Shown here piece after piece: positions 7,987 to 17,239 of a DNA stretch of 64,000 bases. Origin of the DNA: Firmicutes bacterium CAG:582 (GTDB lineage: Bacteria > Bacillota_I > Bacilli_A > RF39 > UBA660). The stretch is taken from NCBI GenBank assembly GCA_000435515.1, contig FR884184.1:1-64000 (forward strand). Reading direction: 5' to 3'. Position numbers and translations under genes: made by a program. The notes under the pieces were generated by a model. It was not told where the DNA came from. It saw nothing but the letters and a program-made list of their open reading frames with translations, and did not search any database. How positions within the stretch are numbered: position 1 is the stretch's first letter; each line of letters begins with the position of its first letter.

Positions 7987-8907
7987 ATGGATATGTATCA
8001 AAAAAGAAAAATTAGGGCGGAAAAGAAAAAAGATGATAGTAAAAAAAGCTTACCATCAGTCGGAATTAACTGGTATCCAGGACATATGGCTAAGACCAAA
8101 AGAGAAATAGGTGATTTATTACCTTTAATAGATATAGTATATGAACTTGTAGATGCTAGAGTACCAATGTCTTCTAGAATAGATGATATCGATCAAATAA
8201 CTAAAGGAAAACCAAAAATAATTATTATGACTAAAGCAGATTTGTGTGATTTAAATGAAACTCTAAAATTTAAAGAAAAAATGGAAAATGATGGTTCTAA
8301 AGTAATTCTTGTTGATTTAAAGAATAATGATGATTATAAAAAGGTTTTTGATGCAACGAAAACTTTGGCGCGTGAAATTAATGAAAAAAGAGTTAATAAA
8401 GGATTAAAAGAAAAAGAAATCAAAGCTTTAGTTGTTGGGGTTCCAAATGTTGGTAAATCAACATTTATAAATAAGCTTGCAGGTAAAAAAGTAGCTAATG
8501 TTGGTAATATACCAGGGGTTACTAAGAATCTTGTTTGGCTTAAAACAAAAGAAAATATTTTACTTTTAGATACTCCAGGTATTTTATGGCCTAAGTTTGA
8601 AAGTGCTGAAGTTGCTTTAAATCTTGCAAGTATAAGTGCAATTAAAAATGAAGTCTTGCCAATAGATGAAGTTGCCATACATATTCTAAACAAACTTGAT
8701 AAGTATTATAATAATATATTAAAAAATAGATATGGTGTAGATCATGTTGATGAAGATTTATGTGTTACGTATGATGCTATAGGTAAAAAAATTGGTGCTA
8801 GAATAAGTGGTGGCGAAATTGATTATGATCGAGTTAGCACATTTATAGTAAACGATATGAAACAAGATGTAATTAAAGGTGTTACATTTGATAGATTAGA
8901 GGATTAG
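7987..8907 (+). CDS. rbgA: Ribosome biogenesis GTPase RbgA (YlqF)
   Basis: 306 residues. A circularly permuted GTPase: the G4-like 'MTKADL' comes before the P-loop 'GVPNVGKST', and 'LDTPGILWP' is G3. The N-terminal 'NWYPGHMAKTKREI' is diagnostic of YlqF/RbgA, which acts late in 50S assembly. ATG 7987 has AGGAAGTG six bases upstream; the GTG at 7978 lies inside that site. Adjacent to rnhB with a four-base gap, the usual Bacilli order. Confidence 0.95.
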   Translation: MDMYQKRKIRAEKKKDDSKKSLPSVGINWYPGHMAKTKREIGDLLPLIDIVYELVDARVPMSSRIDDIDQITKGKPKIIIMTKADLCDLNETLKFKEKMENDGSKVILVDLKNNDDYKKVFDATKTLAREINEKRVNKGLKEKEIKALVVGVPNVGKSTFINKLAGKKVANVGNIPGVTKNLVWLKTKENILLLDTPGILWPKFESAEVALNLASISAIKNEVLPIDEVAIHILNKLDKYYNNILKNRYGVDHVDEDLCVTYDAIGKKIGARISGGEIDYDRVSTFIVNDMKQDVIKGVTFDRLED

Positions 8908-8911
8908 TTAT

Positions 8912-9532
8912 ATGGAAGAAGTAGATTTACTCGCATTTGAAAAAGAATTATATAAAGAAGGTATAACTTTAATTGCTGGAGTTGATGAAGTAGGGCGTGG
9001 ACCTCTTTGTGGACCAGTTGTTGCATGTGCTTGTATATTACCAAAAAATTATTCTTTAGAAGGCCTTAATGATTCTAAAAAGTTAAGTGAGAAAAAAAGA
9101 GATAAACTTTATGAAATACTTATTAAAGATACTATTTATGGAATAGGTATAGTATCTCCTCAAAGAATCGATGAAATAAATATATTAGAAGCTAGTAAAG
9201 AAGCAATGAAAATAGCTTTATCTAATTTAAGTAAAAAGCCTGAACATGTTTTAATTGATGCTGTTAAACTTGATATTGATATTCCATCAACTTCTATTAT
9301 TAAAGGAGATGCAAAAAGCCTAAGTATAGCTGCTGCTAGTGTTATAGCTAAAGTAACAAGAGATAGAATGATGTATGACCTTGACAAAATTTATCCTGAG
9401 TATGGTTATGCATCTCATAAAGGTTATCCAACAAAAAAACATATTGAAGCAGTAAAAAAATATGGTGTTAAAGACTTTTATAGATTTACATTTTCTCCAA
9501 TAAGTGAAATAATAAAAGAGTATAAGAATTAA
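8912..9532 (+). CDS. rnhB: Ribonuclease HII
   Basis: 206 residues. Catalytic 'AGVDEVGRGPLCGPVV' (Asp 24, Glu 25) opens the fold; further acidic residues are in 'HVLIDAVKLD' and 'VTRDRMMYD', consistent with the DEDD set of type 2 RNase H. It removes ribonucleotides and RNA-DNA hybrids from DNA. Translation is probably coupled to rbgA. Confidence 0.95.
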   Translation: MEEVDLLAFEKELYKEGITLIAGVDEVGRGPLCGPVVACACILPKNYSLEGLNDSKKLSEKKRDKLYEILIKDTIYGIGIVSPQRIDEINILEASKEAMKIALSNLSKKPEHVLIDAVKLDIDIPSTSIIKGDAKSLSIAAASVIAKVTRDRMMYDLDKIYPEYGYASHKGYPTKKHIEAVKKYGVKDFYRFTFSPISEIIKEYKN

Positions 9533-9545
9533 AAGAGGTGTTTAT

Positions 9546-11618
9546 ATGAAAAAAGTTTTAACTAATAGAGTCGTTTTAAATACATTTATAATGACCCTTT
9601 TTATTTTTTCAATTGAAATGATTATAAGAAATTTTGCAGGATCTAAATTGTTTGATTTTGGTACTATACGTATTTTACTTGCATCATTTATATGTGGTTT
9701 AGGAATAAGTTTTATAACTCATTTCTTTAAAAAACTACCTGCTAGAATAATTCATATAGTTTTTGTTTTAGCAATTGGTTTATATGAATTTATTGAATTT
9801 GGATTATTTAACTTCATTGGATTCTTTATGGGAGTTGGGAATACTGAACAAGGAACTAAAGTAATAAGTTATATTTTAGACTTTTTAAAATCTTTAAAAA
9901 TGGAATATTATTTTATACTTTTACCAACTATATTATTTGTTTTATATTATATTTTTATTGATAGAAAAATAATGAAAAATAAAACAAGAAATGAAAGCCT
10001 TACAATTGCTCAAAAAATATATATTGAAGCAGTAACCGTAATAGTTCTGTTTATTAGTTCATTTGGATATTATGAAATACTAAAAAATAATGTAGGTATG
10101 AATGAACTTCAAACGGATTCGGTTTATTCTTTATGGCTATATCCTGAAAATTCTAATTTAGCTGTAGATAATTATGGAGTATTAACTTATGGATTCTGTG
10201 ATATAAAAAGTATGGTTTTAAAAATAGATGCGGATAAAGTTATAAATATAGAAAACAAAAAAGAAGATAAAAAAGAAGAAAAACATGATAAAGTTGTTAC
10301 TGACATGACTCGTACAATTGATGATACAGCATGGAAGATGGTAATTGATACAACTACTGATGAAACATATAAAACATTAAATAACTATTTTATAAATAGG
10401 AAAATTACTGATAAAAATGAAATGACTGGTAAATTTGAAGGAAAGAACTTAATTGTTATTTTACTTGAATCAGTAAATGAAATAGCGATTCTTAATAAAG
10501 AAGATTTTCCAACTTTATCAAAAATGTATAATGAAGGAATATCTTTTAGAAATAACTATACACCAAGAAACAACTGTTCAACGGGTAATAACGAGTTTAC
10601 TGTCTTAACAAGCTTATTTACGATAAATAATACATGTACAGCTAATACATATGCATCTAATAAATATTTTACGGCTGCATTTAATATATTTAATAATAAA
10701 GGTTATTATACAAGTTCTTATCATGATTATACTCAAAAATACTATAGAAGAGGTAAAATACATGTTAATCTAGGTAGTCAAAAATTCTATGGCGTTACTG
10801 ACTTAGGAATGACTTATGAAGAACCTTATGAAGAATGGCCAAGCGATGTTGATATGTTTAAAAGTGCTCAAAAATATTACATGAATAAAGATAAATTTAT
10901 GTCATACTTTGCAACTGTTACAACGCATCAACCATATTTTCAATCATCTAAGATGGGTGATAAATACATGAATGATGAAAGATTCAGTGGATATTCAACT
11001 TCTTTAAGAAGATATTTGTCAAAGATGAAAACTTTAGATGAAGCATTAAGTGAACTATTAAGTGAACTTCAAAGTGAAGGTAAACTTGAAGATACTGTTA
11101 TTGCTATGTTTGGTGATCATTTCCCTTATGGATTAACAGATTCAGAAATTAATGAATACTTAAGTAAAAATGCTGATTATACAATTTCAAGAAATTCAAA
11201 TAAAAACAAAAACGTTGACAGAACACCTATGTTAATTTATAATGCAGGAATGGAAAGCATTGTTGTAAATGATTATACATCTCCACTTGATTTGCTTCCA
11301 ACACTTCTTAATTTATTTAATATGGATTATGATCCTAGACTTTATTTAGGAACTGATATATTTAGTAAAGATCATGCTTCACGAGTAGCTTTTGCTGATG
11401 GTTCATGGACTGATGAATATGGATACTATAGTGCTCCAAATTCTAAAATGACATATAAAGATGGAACAACTAAAACATATACTAATGCTGAAATTGCTGC
11501 AATAAATGCCGATATTCGTGAAAGACAAAGAATGAGTACTTCAGCAATAAAATCTAACTATTTTAACTATTTAGGAACAGAACTTGAAAAAGCAAAAAAT
11601 AAATTAAGTAGTAATTAA
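9546..11618 (+). CDS. LtaS-like phosphoglycerol transferase / sulfatase-family membrane protein
   Basis: 690 residues. The N-terminal half has about five membrane segments (residues ~10-215). The extracellular C-terminal half has the alkaline-phosphatase fold: 'LIVILLESVN' carries the first metal ligand, 'CSTGNNEF' holds the presumed nucleophilic Thr (~345) in the position of Thr in LtaS, and 'AMFGDHFPYG' carries metal ligands. Family knowledge: such enzymes build the polyglycerolphosphate chain of lipoteichoic acid or decorate membrane glycolipids. Whether it is the main LTA synthase or a primase-like paralogue cannot be told. The start has AGAGGTG upstream. Confidence 0.85.
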   Translation: MKKVLTNRVVLNTFIMTLFIFSIEMIIRNFAGSKLFDFGTIRILLASFICGLGISFITHFFKKLPARIIHIVFVLAIGLYEFIEFGLFNFIGFFMGVGNTEQGTKVISYILDFLKSLKMEYYFILLPTILFVLYYIFIDRKIMKNKTRNESLTIAQKIYIEAVTVIVLFISSFGYYEILKNNVGMNELQTDSVYSLWLYPENSNLAVDNYGVLTYGFCDIKSMVLKIDADKVINIENKKEDKKEEKHDKVVTDMTRTIDDTAWKMVIDTTTDETYKTLNNYFINRKITDKNEMTGKFEGKNLIVILLESVNEIAILNKEDFPTLSKMYNEGISFRNNYTPRNNCSTGNNEFTVLTSLFTINNTCTANTYASNKYFTAAFNIFNNKGYYTSSYHDYTQKYYRRGKIHVNLGSQKFYGVTDLGMTYEEPYEEWPSDVDMFKSAQKYYMNKDKFMSYFATVTTHQPYFQSSKMGDKYMNDERFSGYSTSLRRYLSKMKTLDEALSELLSELQSEGKLEDTVIAMFGDHFPYGLTDSEINEYLSKNADYTISRNSNKNKNVDRTPMLIYNAGMESIVVNDYTSPLDLLPTLLNLFNMDYDPRLYLGTDIFSKDHASRVAFADGSWTDEYGYYSAPNSKMTYKDGTTKTYTNAEIAAINADIRERQRMSTSAIKSNYFNYLGTELEKAKNKLSSN

Positions 11619-11644
11619 ATTTAATTATGAAAGAGAGGACATCT

Positions 11645-13663
11645 ATGAATTTAGTAATAGTTGAGTCTCCAGCAAAGACTCATACAATATCTGGATATTT
11701 AGGTAAAAATTATAAAGTAGTATCAAGTAAGGGACATATAAGAGATTTAGCTACTTCTGGTAAATTTGGTCTTGGTGTTGATGTCGAAGGTGATTTTACA
11801 CCAACATATAAAGAAATACCTGGTAAAAAGAAAGATATTGCATCTTTAAAAAAGGATGCAAAGAATTCTGATATGGTATATCTTGCAACTGACCCAGACC
11901 GTGAAGGAGAAGCTATTTCTTTTCATCTTTATGAAGTACTTGGTTTAAATAAAGATAATTATGAAAGAGTTGTTTTTAATGAAATAACTGAAGGCGCTGT
12001 AAAAGAAGCTTTTAAGCATCCAAGAAAAATTGATGATTCATTAGTTAGAAGTCAAGAAACAAGACGAATATTAGACCGTATCATTGGATTTAGATTATCA
12101 AAACTTATGCAATCTAAAACAGGTGGTAAAAGTGCTGGTCGTGTACAATCAGTTGCTTTAAAACTAATTGTTGATCGTGAAAGAGAAATACTTGCATTTG
12201 TTCCTGAAGAATATTGGAATGTTATAGCTAAATTTGAAGATTTTGATGCTAATTTAGAAAAATATAAGGGTAAAAAACTTGAAATTCACAATGAAGATGA
12301 AGTTAAAGATATTTTGTCTAAATTGGGTGAAGATTTTAAAATAGCAAGTGTAGAAAAGAAAGAAAAAACTAAAAAAGGTTTTCTTCCATTTACAACTTCA
12401 ACTTTACAACAAGCATGTATTAATAAATTTAATTTTAATTCAAGTAAAACAATGCGAATCGCTCAAAAACTTTATGAAGGTGTAGATTTAGGAAATGAAA
12501 CCCTAGGTTTAATAACATATATGCGTACTGATTCAACAAGACTTTCTCCAGTATTTATAAATGATACTTTTAAATATATTGAAGAGACTTTTGGTAAAAA
12601 ATATGTTGGTGTTGTTAAAAAGGGTAAGAAAACGGAAAATGTACAAGATGCCCACGAAGCAATAAGACCTACAAGCATTAAAAGAACACCTGAAAGTGTT
12701 AAAGAATATTTAACTAAAGATGAATATAAGGTATATTCAATAATATATGCTCGTGCTCTTGCATCTTTAATGAGTGATGCTAAAACACTTGCAACAACAG
12801 CTATTCTTGATAATAACGGTTATGAATTTAAAGTAACAGGTTCTATTTTGACTTTTGATGGTTACTTAAAAGTATATAAAGAATTTTCAAAAACAGATGA
12901 TGTTATATTACCAGATTTTGATAAGTTTAATGGAGTAGTATCTACAAAAGATATTGAAACTGAACAAAAATTTACTAAACCAGTTTCTAGATATACTGAA
13001 GCAACATTGATTCAAGAAATGGAAGAGCTTGGTATTGGAAGACCTTCAACGTATGCTAAAACAATGGAAACATTAAAAATGCGTGATTATGTTAAAATTG
13101 AAGATAAAAAGTTTGTTCCAACCGAAATAGGTATTGAAACAACCGATAAACTACAAGAATATTTTTCAAATATTATTAATGTTGAATATACAGCTAATAT
13201 GGAAACTGACTTAGACTTAATTGCTGAAGAAAATAAAGATAACATAAAAATTTTAAAAGATTTTTATAATGAATTTGAGCCTTTAGTAGAAAGTGCATTT
13301 ACTAAAATGGAAAAAGCATCTCCAAAAGAAACTGGTGAAACTTGTCCGAACTGCAATTCACCTTTAGTTGTACGTAAAGGTAAATTTGGTGAATTTGTTG
13401 CATGTAGTAACTATCCAGAATGTAAATACATAAAAAAAGAAGAAAAAGTTAAAACAGTTATATGTAAATGTCCAAAATGCGATGGAGATATTGTAGAAAA
13501 GAAAACAAGAAGAGGTAAGATATTCTATGGATGTGATAAATATCCAAAATGTGATGTAGCTCTTTGGGATAAACCAACTGGTGATACTTGTCCTGAGTGT
13601 GGTTCTTTACTAGTTGAGAAAAAAGATGAAATAAAATGTTCAAGTTGTAATTATGAAAAATAA
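11645..13663 (+). CDS. topA: DNA topoisomerase I
   Basis: 672 residues. The TOPRIM domain starts with 'LVIVESPAKTHTI' and contains 'ATDPDREGEA'. The active-site Tyr is in 'GLITYMRTDSTRLS'. The C-terminus has Cys4-type zinc ribbons: 'CPNCNSPLVV...CSNYPEC', 'CPKCDGDI...CDKYPKC' and 'CPECGSLL...CSSCNYEK'. It relaxes negative supercoils. ATG 11645 is preferred to ATG 11627, because GAGAGGAC lies just before 11645 and the TOPRIM strand begins at residue 2. Confidence 0.95.
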   Translation: MNLVIVESPAKTHTISGYLGKNYKVVSSKGHIRDLATSGKFGLGVDVEGDFTPTYKEIPGKKKDIASLKKDAKNSDMVYLATDPDREGEAISFHLYEVLGLNKDNYERVVFNEITEGAVKEAFKHPRKIDDSLVRSQETRRILDRIIGFRLSKLMQSKTGGKSAGRVQSVALKLIVDREREILAFVPEEYWNVIAKFEDFDANLEKYKGKKLEIHNEDEVKDILSKLGEDFKIASVEKKEKTKKGFLPFTTSTLQQACINKFNFNSSKTMRIAQKLYEGVDLGNETLGLITYMRTDSTRLSPVFINDTFKYIEETFGKKYVGVVKKGKKTENVQDAHEAIRPTSIKRTPESVKEYLTKDEYKVYSIIYARALASLMSDAKTLATTAILDNNGYEFKVTGSILTFDGYLKVYKEFSKTDDVILPDFDKFNGVVSTKDIETEQKFTKPVSRYTEATLIQEMEELGIGRPSTYAKTMETLKMRDYVKIEDKKFVPTEIGIETTDKLQEYFSNIINVEYTANMETDLDLIAEENKDNIKILKDFYNEFEPLVESAFTKMEKASPKETGETCPNCNSPLVVRKGKFGEFVACSNYPECKYIKKEEKVKTVICKCPKCDGDIVEKKTRRGKIFYGCDKYPKCDVALWDKPTGDTCPECGSLLVEKKDEIKCSSCNYEK

Positions 13664-13720
13664 AAGCTATTCTATTGACAATAAGGGCTATTTTATTTAT
13701 AATTAAAGTACATTTTTATA

Positions 13721-13910
13721 GAAAAGACCCGAGTTTATAATTAAGTATTTAAGAGAAGGCTAGTTGGTGGAAATGCCGAATACGTATTATAATCATAACA
13801 CTTTTCAGTATATAAAAACGCATTTCTTGCGATAAAAGAAGAAGAGAGTACCTATGTAAAGTAAGGTGGCACCGCGGATTATTCCGTCCTTACGTTATGT
13901 AGGTTTTTTT
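13721..13910 (+). promoter_or_regulatory. T-box riboswitch leader of the hisS operon
   Basis: Stem I is closed by GAAAAG (13721) with CTTTTC (about 13801-13806). A later AGAGAGTACC precedes the T-box AAGGTGGCACCGCGG at 13863-13877. The competing terminator pairs the CCTA...GTAAGG side (from about 13852) with CCTTAC...TAGG and ends in seven T at 13904-13910. The 3' side of the specifier region reads AATCATAACAC, so CAU (His) is the likely specifier with CAC as alternative; no Asp GAC is seen there. Uncharged tRNA-His would stabilise the antiterminator and switch on hisS and the genes behind it. Confidence 0.9.
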
Positions 13911-13927
13911 ATGTTAAGGAGGATTTT

Positions 13928-15178
13928 ATGATAACAAAACAAAAAGGAACATATGATATATATGGAGATAATGCTAAAAAACGTGCTTATGTAAACGAAA
14001 TACTCGCAACACTTTCAGAAAAATATGGTTATGGTTATATTGAAACACCAGTATTTGAAGCTAGTGAACTTTTCCATAGAGGTGTTGGAGAAACTACAGA
14101 TATGGTTCAAAAAGAAACTTATGATTTTAAAGATCGAGGAGATAGAAATTTAACTTTAAGACCAGAAGGAACTGCATCTATTGTAAGATGGTTTATTGAA
14201 AATAAGATGTATGGAAATATGACTGATCCAGTGAAAGTTTTCTATAATGCTAAGATGTACAGATATGAACGTCCTCAAAGTGGAAGAAATAGAGAATTTA
14301 CTCAATGGGGATTTGAATGCTTTGGTTCAGATGATGTTATAAGTGATGCTGAAGTTATTTCTCTTGCTTATAATGCTTATCGTTTACTTGGCCTTGATAA
14401 TGTCTGTGTTCGTCTTAATACTTTAGGTGATGATGAATCGAGAAATAATTATCGAGAAGCTTTAGTAAGTTATTTCTGTCCTCATATTGATTCATTATGT
14501 GAAGACTGTAAAAATAGACTTGAAAAAAATCCATTAAGAATACTTGATTGTAAAGTTGATGCGGAAAATGAAATAATGGCATCAGCTCCAAAGATATTAG
14601 ATTATTTAAATGAAGAAAGTAAAAAACGATTTGATTCATTATGCGAATTACTTGATCTTATGGATATAAATTATGAGGTTGATCAAAAACTAGTTCGTGG
14701 ACTTGATTATTATAATCACACAGTGTTTGAAATAACTTTAAATAACTCTTATGCCTTAGGAGGCGGAGGAAGATACAATTCGTTAGTTGAAACTTTAGGT
14801 GGACCAAGTGTTCCAGGATTAGGTTTTGCCATGGGATATGATAGAACTATTCTTGCTATGGAAGAAGAAGGTATAAAGATTCCAATTAATGATTCGATTG
14901 ATGTATATCTTCTATACGTAACTAATACTGAAAAAGAAACAGCTTGTTATTTAGCTCAAGATTTACGTTTAAATGGATTTGTAGTTGAAACTGACATGAT
15001 GAATAAATCTTTAAAAGCTCAATTTAAAAGTGTTGATAGATTTAATAGTAAATACTTTATTGTATTAAATGATGAAGATTTAGCTAAGAATATGGTACGA
15101 GTAAAAGACAATAAAACAAAAGAAGAAAAAGAAGTAGAAATTAATGATTTAATTGATTACTTAGATATGAATATGTAA
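13928..15178 (+). CDS. hisS: Histidyl-tRNA synthetase
   Basis: 416 residues, class II. Motif 1 lies around 'YIETPVFEASELFHRGVG' with 'TDMVQKETYDF'; motif 2 is 'YRYERPQSGRNREFTQWGFE'. The His-specific loops 'LVRGLDYYNHTVFE' and 'GGGGRYNSLV', and motif 3 in 'PGLGFAMGYDR', are all present. An anticodon-binding domain follows. Strong AAGGAGG (13917-13923) before ATG 13928. It is expressed under the T-box just upstream. Confidence 0.97.
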   Translation: MITKQKGTYDIYGDNAKKRAYVNEILATLSEKYGYGYIETPVFEASELFHRGVGETTDMVQKETYDFKDRGDRNLTLRPEGTASIVRWFIENKMYGNMTDPVKVFYNAKMYRYERPQSGRNREFTQWGFECFGSDDVISDAEVISLAYNAYRLLGLDNVCVRLNTLGDDESRNNYREALVSYFCPHIDSLCEDCKNRLEKNPLRILDCKVDAENEIMASAPKILDYLNEESKKRFDSLCELLDLMDINYEVDQKLVRGLDYYNHTVFEITLNNSYALGGGGRYNSLVETLGGPSVPGLGFAMGYDRTILAMEEEGIKIPINDSIDVYLLYVTNTEKETACYLAQDLRLNGFVVETDMMNKSLKAQFKSVDRFNSKYFIVLNDEDLAKNMVRVKDNKTKEEKEVEINDLIDYLDMNM

Positions 15179-15189
15179 GGAGAAAAAAT

Positions 15190-16947
15190 ATGAATAAATA
15201 TAGAACACATTTATTAAAAGATATAAATGAAACTTTAGCTGGACAAGATGTTGTTGTTTCTGGTTGGGTTGAAAATATTCGTGATCATGGTGGAGTTTTA
15301 TTTTTAGACCTAAGAGATGAAACTTCAACTTTACAAACTGTATCAAATGATGATGATATGTTTAAAGGTATTGCTAAAGAATCAGTTGTAAAATTAACTG
15401 GAAAAATACGTAGAAGAGAAGAAGGAACAGAAAATGATAGAATCTCAACTGGAAATGTTGAAATGGTTGTTGATTCATTAGAAATGCTTGGTAGCTGTGT
15501 TCATGAACTTCCTTTTGAAATCATGACAAGTAAACAAACAAAAGATGATGTAAGACTTAAATATAGATATCTTGATATGCGTAATGAGGCAGTTAAAAAG
15601 AATATGGTTTTAAGAAGTGATATTTTACATTTCTTAAGAAACAAAATGTATGATTTAGGATTTACAGAAGTACAAACTCCAATTCTTACAGCATCATCAC
15701 CAGAAGGAGCAAGAGACTTCGTTGTGCCATCTCGTTTATTTAAAGGAAAATTTTATGCTCTTCCACAAGCTCCTCAAATATATAAAGAGTTACTCATGGT
15801 TGGTGGTATGGGTAAATATTTCCAAATAGCGCCTTGTTTTAGAGATGAAGATGCTAGAGCTGATAGAACTTTAGAGTTTTACCAATTAGATATGGAAATG
15901 TCTTTTGTTGAAGAAGATGAAGTACTAGAAGTTGGAGAAAGCATTTTCTATGATACATTTACAAAATTCTCTAATAAAGAAGTATCTAAACCTCCATTTA
16001 GACGTATTGCCTATAGGGACGCGATGGAAATGTATGGATCTGATAAACCAGATTTAAGAAATCCATTAATTATTAAAGATGCAAGTGTTGTTTTAAAAGA
16101 TACAACTTTTGGACCATTTAAAAAATCAACTATTAAAGTAATAGTGTGTGATGGAATAGGTGAGAACTCAAACTCTTGGTTTAATGAAATCGTTGATTAT
16201 GCATCAAGTATTGGAATGCCTGGTATAGGTTATATAACACTTATGAGTGATGGTTCATTAAAAGGACCAATTGATAAATTCTTAAGTGATGAAGAAAGAA
16301 AGAACCTAATTCATGAATTTGATATGAAAGAAAACTCAGTAATGTTCTTTATAGCAAATAGAAATAAACTTCATGCACAAAAATTTGCAGGTCTTATAAG
16401 AAATGAACTTGGAAGAAAAATGAATTTAATTGATAATAATAAGTTGGAATTATGTATCATTAATGACTTCCCAATGTTTGAATTTGATGAACAAACTAAG
16501 AAGTGGGAATTCTGTCATAATCCATTTAGTTTACCTCATGGAGGAATTAAAGATTATGAAGAAAAAGACCCGGGAGAAATACTTGCATATCAATTTGACT
16601 TTGTATGTAATGGTAATGAAATGGCTTCTGGAGCAATTAGAAATCATGATTTAGATAGTTTAGCTAAAGGATTTGAAATAGTTGGATATAGTCGTGAAGA
16701 AGTTGAAAATAGATTTAAATCAATATTTACAGCATTTAAATATGGATGTCCTCCACATGGTGGTATGGCTCCTGGTATCGATAGATTAATAATGCTTATC
16801 CAAGATGAACCAAATTTAAGAGAAGTACAAGCATTCCCAACAAGTGCAAGTGGAGCAGATTTAATGATGGGTTCCCCTGCAACACTTATGCCTATACAAC
16901 TTAAAGAACTTGGAATAAAAGTGGTTGAGGAGGATAAAAATGAGTAG
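15190..16947 (+). CDS. aspS: Aspartyl-tRNA synthetase, bacterial type
   Basis: 585 residues. Order: N-terminal OB-fold anticodon domain ('VVVSGWVENIRDHGGVLFLD'), class II core with 'LTASSPEGARDFVVPSR' and motif 2 'FRDEDARADRTLEFYQLDME', the bacterial GAD insertion, and motif 3 'GGMAPGIDRLIMLI'. It is the second gene of the T-box operon. GatCAB directly follows, so Asp-tRNA-Asn formed by this enzyme could be amidated if it is non-discriminating; that is inference. Confidence 0.97.
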   Translation: MNKYRTHLLKDINETLAGQDVVVSGWVENIRDHGGVLFLDLRDETSTLQTVSNDDDMFKGIAKESVVKLTGKIRRREEGTENDRISTGNVEMVVDSLEMLGSCVHELPFEIMTSKQTKDDVRLKYRYLDMRNEAVKKNMVLRSDILHFLRNKMYDLGFTEVQTPILTASSPEGARDFVVPSRLFKGKFYALPQAPQIYKELLMVGGMGKYFQIAPCFRDEDARADRTLEFYQLDMEMSFVEEDEVLEVGESIFYDTFTKFSNKEVSKPPFRRIAYRDAMEMYGSDKPDLRNPLIIKDASVVLKDTTFGPFKKSTIKVIVCDGIGENSNSWFNEIVDYASSIGMPGIGYITLMSDGSLKGPIDKFLSDEERKNLIHEFDMKENSVMFFIANRNKLHAQKFAGLIRNELGRKMNLIDNNKLELCIINDFPMFEFDEQTKKWEFCHNPFSLPHGGIKDYEEKDPGEILAYQFDFVCNGNEMASGAIRNHDLDSLAKGFEIVGYSREEVENRFKSIFTAFKYGCPPHGGMAPGIDRLIMLIQDEPNLREVQAFPTSASGADLMMGSPATLMPIQLKELGIKVVEEDKNE

Positions 16948-17239
16948 TGGTTTTACACCTGAAAAGGTAGAAAAACTTGCCGATCTATTAATGATTGGTT
17001 TAAGTGAAGAAGAAAAAGACATGGTATTTAAAGAATTTGCAGTAATTGATGCAAATATCAATAAAATAAATGAAATACCTAATATAAAAGATGTTCTTCC
17101 AATGACTCATGCTTTAGATAATTTTGAATATGTTCTAAGAGATGATGAAGTTGAAGAATCAATTGATATAAAAGACTTACTTGCTAACTGTGATGACACA
17201 GATGGTGATGAAGTAAGTGTACCAAAGGTGGTGGGATAA
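16940..17239 (+). CDS. gatC: Asp/Glu-tRNA amidotransferase subunit C
   Basis: 99 residues, starting at ATG 16940 with GAGGAGG upstream and overlapping aspS by 8 bases. Contains the typical helix then 'NEIPNIKDVLPMTHAL' and 'VLRDDEVEES', the GatC clamp sequence that stabilises GatA in the heterotrimer. Its stop overlaps the gatA start. Confidence 0.95.
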   Translation: MSSGFTPEKVEKLADLLMIGLSEEEKDMVFKEFAVIDANINKINEIPNIKDVLPMTHALDNFEYVLRDDEVEESIDIKDLLANCDDTDGDEVSVPKVVG